DNA from: Streptomyces scabiei 87.22
Lineage (GTDB): Bacteria; Actinomycetota; Actinomycetes; Streptomycetales; Streptomycetaceae
Direction: 5' to 3'
DNA length: 64,000 nucleotides
NCBI RefSeq assembly: GCF_000091305.1
Contig: NC_013929.1
Span: 7,564,001-7,628,000, forward strand
In this document: positions 58,382-64,000 of the stretch, in pieces
How positions within the stretch are numbered: the stretch's first letter is position 1
How the letters are laid out: every line of letters begins with the position of its first letter
Program-made: the position numbers and the translations under genes
The notes under the pieces: generated by a model
What the model saw: only the letters and a program-made list of their open reading frames with translations
Told to the model about the DNA's origin: nothing
The model's database searches: none

Positions 58382-60193
58382 CTAGAAGACCGGCGTACCG
58401 TTCCGCGTCAGCTTCCAGTCCACCGACGCGAACGCCGCCGGATCGATCGACCCCTTCGCCTTCACCCACGCGATCATCGTGTTACGGATCTCGTCCGAGT
58501 TCGACCACAGCAGCGGCGACGCGGCGACATGCGGGAAGTTGCCGCCGCCGTTGGCCCGGTAGTTGTTCACCGCGAACACGAACTTCCGGTCGTCCGCCAG
58601 CGCCGCACCCTCGAACCGCACGTTCGTCACCCGCGACCCCGCCGGCTTCGCGATGTCGATCTCGTACGACAGACCACTCACCGCGTCGTAGTTGTAGTCC
58701 GGCGTCCCGTTCGCGTTCGTCAGCTTCGCCGGATCGACCACCGCGTCCGCCGCCGTCTGCACGAAGTAGTTCGCCGAGAACTCCAGATACGCCTTCATCT
58801 GCGCACCCGTCATCAGACGCGCCTCCAGCGTGTTCTCGAAGACGTACAGACCCGCCACGTCCCGGATCGTCACATTGCCCGCCGGAATCACCGCAGTCCG
58901 CGAGAACGCCGCCGCCTGCGACAGCACCGGCAGCGACCCGTACTCCGTGGACGCCAGCGCCTGCTTCACCGTGTCGGCCTGGATGTGGTTGATCAGATCG
59001 ATGATCGCCACATCCTTGTACGGCGCCTCCACCGACGTCATCTCCGCCGCGTTCGTCCCGATCACCTGGTTGACGTACGCCACGACCTTCCTGTGCTCGT
59101 CCACGAGCATCGACACGATCTTCGGGTCCTCCTCCACCGTGTTGGAGTTGAGCACCTTCGCGCCGACCTTCTCCAGCTTCCAGGAACCCTTGCTCCACAC
59201 CATCTCGAAGTCGAACAGCGTCAGCCGCTGCCCCCACTTCAACGGCTCCGACAGCACGACCTGCTTGCCGGTCTCCTTGTTGGTGACGAAGTACTCCGGG
59301 ATCTCCGTGTGCGCGTGCCCCACCAGGATCGCGTCGATCCCCGGCACCTGCTCGGCCACCAGCCCGGCCGCGTTCTCGATGTACGGGAGCTGGTCACCGT
59401 ACGACGACGTCCCCGACGAACCGCTGTGCGCCGACACGATCACGACGTCCGCACCCATCGACCGCAGCTTCGGCACCCACTTCGCCGCCTGCTCCTCCAG
59501 ACCCGGGAACGTCATCTTCCCCTGCACATTGGCCTTGTCCCAGATCGCGATCCCCGGGTTCGTCAGCCCCAGCACCGCCACCCGCACATCCGGCCCGTGC
59601 GGCGTACGCATCCGGTGCATGCTGTACGGCGGGAACGCCGGCAGCAGCGTCTTGGCGTCCAGCGCGTTCGCCCCCAGCAGCGGGAAACGACACTGCTTCT
59701 GGAACTTCCGCAGCACCGGAATGCCGTAGTTGAACTCGTGGTTCCCCAGCGCCGCCGCGTCGTAGTCCATCGCGTTCATCGCCTGCGCCATCGGGTGCAC
59801 CGGACCGCCCTTGGCGGTGATCGGGTCCACCTTCGCGTAGTAGTACGACAGCTGCGTGCCCTGGATCGTGTCGCCCGCGTCGATCAGCAGCGTGTTCCGG
59901 CGGCCCTTCTCCTTGCGGATCCGGTTCACCAGCGTGGAGATCTTCGCCAGCCCGACGTCGTTGTGCTGCTTGTCGTCGAACTCCTTGTCCGTGAAGTAGT
60001 CCCAGTTGAAGACGTTCCCGTGCAGGTCGGTCGTCCCCATCACCGTGAAGCTGTACCGGTCGGCGGCCTTCTTCCCGCCGACGGCCTTCGCCTCCGCCGC
60101 CTGCGCGCTCGGAGCCATGGCCGAACCGGCGATGGCCACGCCCGCACCGGTCACGGCCGACTTCTTCAGAAACTTCCGGCGGTTCAGGGGCAT
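58382..60193 (-). CDS. Secreted bifunctional 2',3'-cyclic nucleotide phosphodiesterase/5'-nucleotidase
   Basis: A 603-residue exported phosphoesterase. The N-terminus RRKFLKKSAVTGAGVAIAGSAMAPSAQA is a twin-arginine (Tat) signal with an AxA cleavage site. The metallophosphatase domain has MGTTDLHGN, IDAGDTIQG, LGNHEFNYG, VSAHSG and LVGHAHTEI; the C-terminal 5'-nucleotidase domain has VFAVNNYRANGGGNFPH near residue 555. It releases phosphate and nucleosides from extracellular nucleotides. GAGGAG precedes ATG 60193. Its TAG stop codon is part of the CTAG duplicated by the adjacent IS element. Confidence 0.92.
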   Translation of the reverse strand: MPLNRRKFLKKSAVTGAGVAIAGSAMAPSAQAAEAKAVGGKKAADRYSFTVMGTTDLHGNVFNWDYFTDKEFDDKQHNDVGLAKISTLVNRIRKEKGRRNTLLIDAGDTIQGTQLSYYYAKVDPITAKGGPVHPMAQAMNAMDYDAAALGNHEFNYGIPVLRKFQKQCRFPLLGANALDAKTLLPAFPPYSMHRMRTPHGPDVRVAVLGLTNPGIAIWDKANVQGKMTFPGLEEQAAKWVPKLRSMGADVVIVSAHSGSSGTSSYGDQLPYIENAAGLVAEQVPGIDAILVGHAHTEIPEYFVTNKETGKQVVLSEPLKWGQRLTLFDFEMVWSKGSWKLEKVGAKVLNSNTVEEDPKIVSMLVDEHRKVVAYVNQVIGTNAAEMTSVEAPYKDVAIIDLINHIQADTVKQALASTEYGSLPVLSQAAAFSRTAVIPAGNVTIRDVAGLYVFENTLEARLMTGAQMKAYLEFSANYFVQTAADAVVDPAKLTNANGTPDYNYDAVSGLSYEIDIAKPAGSRVTNVRFEGAALADDRKFVFAVNNYRANGGGNFPHVAASPLLWSNSDEIRNTMIAWVKAKGSIDPAAFASVDWKLTRNGTPVF

Positions 60194-60388
60194 CTCAGGT
60201 ACTCCTCGGAGGAACGGGACGATCTCGACGCGCGTAGACCAGCAGGACCAGCGTGAACCATCAACAACGGAACACAGGGCCAAAGGGGACGACGCGCGTA
60301 GATTCTGACCCGTACCACCCCCACCGCAACAGACCCCCAGTGTTTCGATCTGGTGACCTGCACAACCCTGCCACCAGGCCATCAGTGA

Positions 60389-60394
60389 CAGAGT
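60389..60394 (+). promoter_or_regulatory. -10-like CAGAGT before the SIMPL gene
   Basis: CAGAGT is followed by 7 nt and ATG 60402, the repeated leaderless arrangement. Confidence 0.35.
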
Positions 60395-60401
60395 GGGGCG
60401 T

Positions 60402-61121
60402 ATGACCACCAGCCCAGAGGAAGCCCCACCCACCCCCGTCCCCTACGGCACGCCCGACGCACCCCGCATCGCCGTCCGCGGCGAAGCACACCTCGAAGTC
60501 GACCCCGAGATAGCCCGCATCACCGTCACCGTCCTCGCCCGCGGCAAGGACCGACGCACCGCCCTCGACGACCTCACCCGCCGCAACACCACCGTCCTCG
60601 ACCTCCTCAAGACTTACGGCCAAGCCGTCGAACGACTCGAGACCGGCGCCTTCTCCCTCACCCCCGAACTCAAGGAAAAAGGCCGCGGCGAACGCATCCA
60701 GGCCTACCACGGCCGCGTCCACATCACCGCCGACCTCACCGACTTCACCACCCTCGGCGAACTCACCACCCGCCTCGCCGACCTCGACCTCACCCGCGTC
60801 GACGGCCCCTGGTGGTCCCTGCGCCCCGCCTCACCCGCCCACCGCAAAGCCAGACAACAAGCCGTCAAGGAAGCCGTCCAACGCGCCCGCGAATACGCCG
60901 AAGCCCTCGACACCACCCTCGCCGCCCTCGTCGAACTCGCCGACATCGGCGCCGAAGCCCCCCAACCCCTCCGCCCCGCAGCACCCGGCGGCCTCATGCG
61001 CTCCGCCCGGGCCAAGAGCGCCGACGACACCGACGCCCCACCCCTCGACCTCGAACCCCAACGCCAGCACGTCTACGCACAGGTCAACGCACGCTTCACC
61101 ATGCACCCCCCACGCCTGTGA
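60402..61121 (+). CDS. SIMPL domain-containing protein
   Basis: A 239-residue protein with a SIMPL/DUF541 domain: PRIAVRGEAHLEVDPEIARITVTVLARGKDRRTALDDL at the start, AVERLETGAFSLTPE, and the repeated half LADLDLTRVDGPWWSL...ARQQAVKEAVQRAREYAEAL, then a C-terminal QHVYAQVNARFTM strand. Family members are often periplasmic or surface-associated, but no signal peptide is present here, so it is probably cytoplasmic. Function unknown. Confidence 0.82.
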   Translation: MTTSPEEAPPTPVPYGTPDAPRIAVRGEAHLEVDPEIARITVTVLARGKDRRTALDDLTRRNTTVLDLLKTYGQAVERLETGAFSLTPELKEKGRGERIQAYHGRVHITADLTDFTTLGELTTRLADLDLTRVDGPWWSLRPASPAHRKARQQAVKEAVQRAREYAEALDTTLAALVELADIGAEAPQPLRPAAPGGLMRSARAKSADDTDAPPLDLEPQRQHVYAQVNARFTMHPPRL

Positions 61122-61137
61122 CCCGACCACGGCGACA

Positions 61138-61159
61138 CCCCGGCCGGCACCGGCCGGGG
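61138..61159 (+). terminator. Terminator hairpin after the SIMPL gene
   Basis: CCCCGGCCGG-CA-CCGGCCGGGG, a perfect 10-bp stem with minimal loop, 16 nt after the stop codon. Confidence 0.65.
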
Positions 61160-61255
61160 CACCCTTCACATGTTGGTGACTACTTGTCAAATACCCTTCA
61201 CTTGCAGGCCGTTGAGTAGTAACCCCTCACCACATCGCTACCCACCGGTAAGCCC

Positions 61256-61261
61256 TAGGGT
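61256..61261 (+). promoter_or_regulatory. -10-like TAGGGT for pyk
   Basis: TAGGGT is followed by 7 nt and ATG 61269; TTGAGT at 61212-61217 is too far to be its -35. The pyk mRNA is probably leaderless. Confidence 0.45.
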
Positions 61262-61268
61262 CGAAGAC

Positions 61269-62705
61269 ATGCGCCGAGCAAAGATCGTCTGCACCCTCGG
61301 GCCCGCCACCGACTCGTACGACCAGATCAAGGCACTGGTCGAGGCCGGCATGGACATCGCCCGCTTCAACCTCAGCCACGGCAGCCACGCCGAACACGAC
61401 GAGCGGTACCGCCACGTCCGCAAGGCCGCCGACGAGACCGGCCGCAGCATCGGCACCCTCGCCGACCTTCAAGGCCCGAAGATCCGCCTCGGCCGCTTCA
61501 CCGAAGGCCCCGTACTCCTCGAACGCGGCGACACCTTCACCATCAGCGTCGAAGAGGGCGCCACCGGAGACAGCGAAGGCTGCGGCACCACATACGCCGG
61601 CCTCGCCACAGACGTCAGCCCCGGCGACCACATCCTCGTCGACGACGGCAAGGTCACCCTCGAAGTCACCGCCATCGACGGCCCCCGCGTCCACACCCGG
61701 GTCACCGAAGGCGGAATCGTCTCCGACCACAAGGGCCTCAACCTGCCCGGCGTCGCCGTCTCCGTCCCCGCACTGTCGAACAAGGACGAGGAAGACCTCC
61801 GCTGGGCCCTGCGCACCGGCTTCGACGTCATCGCCCTGTCGTTCGTCCGCTCCGGCCGCGACATCGAACGCCTCCACCAGATCATGGACGAGGAAGGCCA
61901 CCGCCTCCCCGTCATCGCCAAGATCGAGAAACCCCAGGCCGTCGACACCATCGACGAGATCGTCGCCGCCTTCGACGGCATCATGATCGCGCGCGGCGAC
62001 CTCGGCGTCGAAATGCCCCTGGAACAGGTCCCCCTGGTCCAGAAACGCGTGATCAAACTGGCGAAACGCAACGCCAAGCCCGTCATCGTCGCCACCCAGA
62101 TGCTCGACTCGATGATCCACCACTCCCGGCCCACCCGCGCCGAGGTCAGCGACGTCGCCAACGCCGTCCTCGACGGCACCGACGCGCTGATGCTCTCCGG
62201 CGAGACCAGCGTCGGCAAGTACGCGGCCGAGACCGTCCGCACGATGAGCCGCATCGCCGAGGCCGCCGAGTCGGACATGCTGGCCCAGGGCCTGCCGCCC
62301 CTCACCGAACACAACAAACCCCGCACCCAGGGCGGCGCCATGGCCCGCGCCGCCGCCGAACTCGGCGACTTCCTCGACGCCAAATTCCTCGTCGCCTTCA
62401 GCCAGTCCGGCGACACCGCCCGCCGCCTCTCCCGCTACCGCTCCCCGATCCCGCTCCTGGCCTTCACCCCGGACCCGGCGACCCGCTCGCAGCTGAGCCT
62501 CACGTGGGGCGTGGAGACCTTCCTGGGCCCGCGCGTCGACTCCACGGACGCGATGGTCGACCAGGTGGACGAGCTGCTGCTGAAGTACGGCCGCTGCGAG
62601 AAGGGCGACGTAGTGATCATCACGGCGGGCTCACCGCCGGGGGTGGCGGGCACGACGAACATGGTGCGGGTGCACCACATCGGGGAGGGCGGCGGTTCGA
62701 GGTAG
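61269..62705 (+). CDS. pyk: Pyruvate kinase
   Basis: Catalyses phosphoenolpyruvate + ADP to pyruvate + ATP. The 478-residue protein has KIVCTLGPATDS, FNLSHGSHAEH, LQGPKIRLGRF, the catalytic Lys in VIAKIEKPQAVDTIDEI, GIMIARGDLGVEMPLEQVPLVQK (metal and PEP site), ATQMLDSMIHHSRPTRAEVSDVANAVLDGTDALMLSGETSVG and a C-terminal regulatory domain. Lys-type residues around the K+ site were not evaluated. ATG 61269 gives the standard MRRAKIVCTLGPA start. Confidence 0.96.
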   Translation: MRRAKIVCTLGPATDSYDQIKALVEAGMDIARFNLSHGSHAEHDERYRHVRKAADETGRSIGTLADLQGPKIRLGRFTEGPVLLERGDTFTISVEEGATGDSEGCGTTYAGLATDVSPGDHILVDDGKVTLEVTAIDGPRVHTRVTEGGIVSDHKGLNLPGVAVSVPALSNKDEEDLRWALRTGFDVIALSFVRSGRDIERLHQIMDEEGHRLPVIAKIEKPQAVDTIDEIVAAFDGIMIARGDLGVEMPLEQVPLVQKRVIKLAKRNAKPVIVATQMLDSMIHHSRPTRAEVSDVANAVLDGTDALMLSGETSVGKYAAETVRTMSRIAEAAESDMLAQGLPPLTEHNKPRTQGGAMARAAAELGDFLDAKFLVAFSQSGDTARRLSRYRSPIPLLAFTPDPATRSQLSLTWGVETFLGPRVDSTDAMVDQVDELLLKYGRCEKGDVVIITAGSPPGVAGTTNMVRVHHIGEGGGSR

Positions 62706-62709
62706 GGGG

Positions 62710-63498
62710 TCAGTACTTGGGGCCTACGTGGGTGTCGAGGAGGGCGACGGATGCCTTCTTGGCGACAGAGATGTTGTACGGGTTGCCGTCGCGGGTGCAG
62801 TGCGTCCACTCGATGCCCAGCTTGTCAAGGGTGTCGGTGTAGAGCTGCCGGATGTCGTCGGACTTGTTGGTGAAGAAGTAGCGCGGGTACTCATACCGCT
62901 TGCGCTCGCCCCCGACGTGTCGGGTCGTCCAGTTGGTGATGCGGCAGCCGTCGGAGTGGATGAGGCCTCGGATGAAGTCCCATGGGTGGGCGTCGACGAT
63001 GGTCTGCTGCCAGGGTTCGAGGACGATCCGACGCTCGTGCTTCTTGCCGGGGCCGTGTTGAGGAAACAGGCACTGCAGATGCATGGAGGTCAGTTTCAGC
63101 TCTCGGCAACCCTTCCGGCGGACCCTGCAGACCGAGTTGGCAGGGAAGACCGCTCGCATGGCCTGCTCGCACTCGTCCATGAGCCCGGGGTGCGCCTCAG
63201 TGCAGGAGATGGACAGACTGGGCACGCGCATGGCGCGGTTCTGGACGATGTGGCCGTCACCGAGGTACAGCCCGAGCAGATAGCTGTAGGCCGACTCGTC
63301 GAGTTCTCGTGCATCGCAGCGGGGACAGGAAGGGCCGTGCCGTCCGGGGCACTCGCCTCGCTTGGCCCTGTCCCTGTGCTTCCAGTAGCTGATCGTCCCC
63401 AGCGGTACGTGGAGCCTGCGGGCCACGTCCACGTTCCTCACACCGTCGCGCAGGAGAGTGAGTGCTTCGTGTCGCACTTCAGTGCCATGGAAGTTCAT
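62710..63498 (-). CDS. Free-standing HTH + LAGLIDADG protein
   Basis: A 262-residue protein (ATG 63498; GTG 63516 is an alternative). Residues ~10-40 form a helix-turn-helix (VRHEALTLLRDGVRNVDVARRLHVPLGTISYWK). A zinc-knuckle-like CPGRHGPSCPRC follows at 50-61. Two LAGLIDADG motifs are present: YLLGLYLGDGHI (73-84) and WDFIRGLIHSDGC (173-185), each with the acidic residue, so the fold of a monomeric homing endonuclease is complete. It is not inside an intron or intein. It may be a domesticated regulator or an active endonuclease. It lies just downstream of tRNA-Leu. Confidence 0.8.
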   Translation of the reverse strand: MNFHGTEVRHEALTLLRDGVRNVDVARRLHVPLGTISYWKHRDRAKRGECPGRHGPSCPRCDARELDESAYSYLLGLYLGDGHIVQNRAMRVPSLSISCTEAHPGLMDECEQAMRAVFPANSVCRVRRKGCRELKLTSMHLQCLFPQHGPGKKHERRIVLEPWQQTIVDAHPWDFIRGLIHSDGCRITNWTTRHVGGERKRYEYPRYFFTNKSDDIRQLYTDTLDKLGIEWTHCTRDGNPYNISVAKKASVALLDTHVGPKY

Positions 63499-63536
63499 GC
63501 GGAAACTCTGTGTCACCGATCGCGACGGCGCGCAGC

Positions 63537-63576
63537 AAAAAGCGGATGTTCACGAGAACGTGGACATCCGCTTTTT
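63537..63576. terminator. Terminator hairpin after tRNA-Leu
   Basis: A perfect 13-bp stem AAAAAGCGGATGT / ACATCCGCTTTTT with a 14-nt loop that itself contains GTTC-ACGA-GAAC. With its A- and T-runs it can terminate in both directions, here serving the minus-strand tRNA 7 nt upstream. Confidence 0.85.
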
Positions 63577-63582
63577 CGAGAG

Positions 63583-63665
63583 TACCGGGTGCGGGACTCG
63601 AACCCGCAAGCCCTCACGGGCAGAGGTGTTTGAGACCTCCGTGTATACCGTTCCACCAACCCGGC
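63583..63665 (-). tRNA. tRNA-Leu (CAA)
   Basis: On the minus strand an 83-nt class II tRNA: acceptor stem GCCGGGT / ACCCGGT, anticodon stem GAGGT / ACCTC with loop CTCAAAC giving anticodon CAA, a long variable arm (TGCCCGTGAGGGC), and the T-arm GCGGGTTCGAGTCCCGC. The discriminator base is A and CCA is not encoded, as in most Streptomyces tRNAs. Confidence 0.93.
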
Positions 63666-63678
63666 TGGTGCTCCGCAG

Positions 63679-63684
63679 AGTGTA
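63679..63684 (-). promoter_or_regulatory. -10-like TACACT for tRNA-Leu
   Basis: On the minus strand TACACT lies 13 nt before the tRNA 5' end, with GTGAAC upstream as a possible -35. Confidence 0.4.
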
Positions 63685-63757
63685 CCGGTTCACCGCGCTA
63701 CGCCGCAGCTAGGTACCCTCATGTCAGCAGTACCCCTGCCCCGAACAAGGAGCCCCC

Positions 63758-64000
63758 GTGACCGCCCCCGAGTCGCCCCAGCCCGTCGCCGACGACGATG
63801 ACAAGTCGCACGTGCCTCCGCTGACGACCCGTGTCGTCATCGCCGAGGACGAGGCGCTGATCCGTCTCGATCTCAAGGAGATGCTCGAAGAGGAGGGCTA
63901 CTCCGTCGTGGGCGAGGCCGGTGACGGGGAGCAGGCCATCGAGCTGGCCCGGGAGCACCGGCCCGACCTCGTGATCCTCGATGTGAAGATGCCGAAGATG
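63758..64000 (+). CDS. Response regulator, N-terminal part (probably ANTAR type)
   Basis: Only the first 81 residues are inside the window. After an acidic N-terminus (ESPQPVADDDDKS) the receiver domain starts: TTRVVIAEDEALIRLDLKEMLEEEGYSVVGEAGDGEQAIELA with the phosphorylation Asp in PDLVILDVKMPKM. The VIAEDEALIRLDLKEML wording is that of PdtaR-like regulators, which carry a C-terminal ANTAR RNA-binding domain and act as antiterminators; that domain is beyond the edge. AAGGAG (63747-63752) lies 5 nt before GTG 63758. Confidence 0.85.
   Translation, partial: MTAPESPQPVADDDDKSHVPPLTTRVVIAEDEALIRLDLKEMLEEEGYSVVGEAGDGEQAIELAREHRPDLVILDVKMPKM

Overview
This is a high-GC chromosomal window with the character of Streptomyces: long GC-rich codons, many GTG/TTG starts, 4-nt ATGA/GTGA overlaps inside operons, and mycothiol-era actinobacterial families such as PriA (HisA/TrpF in one), TrpM, TIGR03085 and HGxxPAAW proteins. 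From memory, the backbone his - trp - lgt - gltBD - pyk - ANTAR response regulator matches the conserved core of Streptomyces chromosomes; this was not checked by alignment.

Layout. 1-5.3 kb: tail of an ABC permease, a small membrane protein, and four leftward genes (YbaK deacylase, LON-domain protein, a TPR-like protein, a repeat-rich membrane protein). 5.5-11.3 kb: one rightward histidine operon hisD-hisC-hisB-(54-aa membrane protein)-hisH-priA-(RidA)-hisF. 12.2-19.5 kb: hisI-trpE, three small membrane proteins, then trpC-trpM-trpB-trpA. 19.6-21.5 kb: a DsbA-like thioredoxin protein and lgt. No trpF occurs, which fits PriA doing both isomerisations.

21.7-29.6 kb is a leftward six-gene operon: four consecutive ADP-ribosylglycohydrolase (DraG/ARH) family proteins, a type III CoA-transferase and a CitE-like lyase, all joined by 4-nt overlaps or an 8-nt gap. 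One of the four has lost the metal-binding signatures and another carries a long Pro/Thr/Ala repeat tail. Then follow a VIT1/CCC1 metal transporter, a 388-bp gap containing four hairpins in a row, and gltB-gltD.

39.0-49.3 kb is the most notable block: eleven genes in four transcription units that match, family for family, the KstR2 regulon of mycobacteria and rhodococci for breakdown of the last two steroid rings (HIP catabolism): two FadE proteins, an IpdF-like SDR, KstR2, FadA6, IpdC, IpdB, IpdA, EchA20 and two further SDRs. Both divergent promoter gaps contain a matching palindrome (CCTAAC-N4-GTTwGG), so one TetR regulator could control all four units. The HIP-CoA ligase FadD3 is not in the window.

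49.3-64 kb: a triplicated 125-bp repeat, a HExxH metalloprotein, chorismate mutase, a lone receiver-domain protein, an M1 aminopeptidase, a two-gene siderophore-type pair (PLP decarboxylase and N-hydroxylase) without the synthetase genes, an intact IS5-family element with a -1 frameshift inserted exactly at the stop codon of a Tat-exported 5'-nucleotidase, a SIMPL protein, pyruvate kinase, a free-standing HTH + LAGLIDADG protein, tRNA-Leu(CAA), and the start of an ANTAR-type response regulator cut by the window edge. Many genes have a -10-like hexamer exactly 7 nt before the start codon, implying leaderless transcripts.
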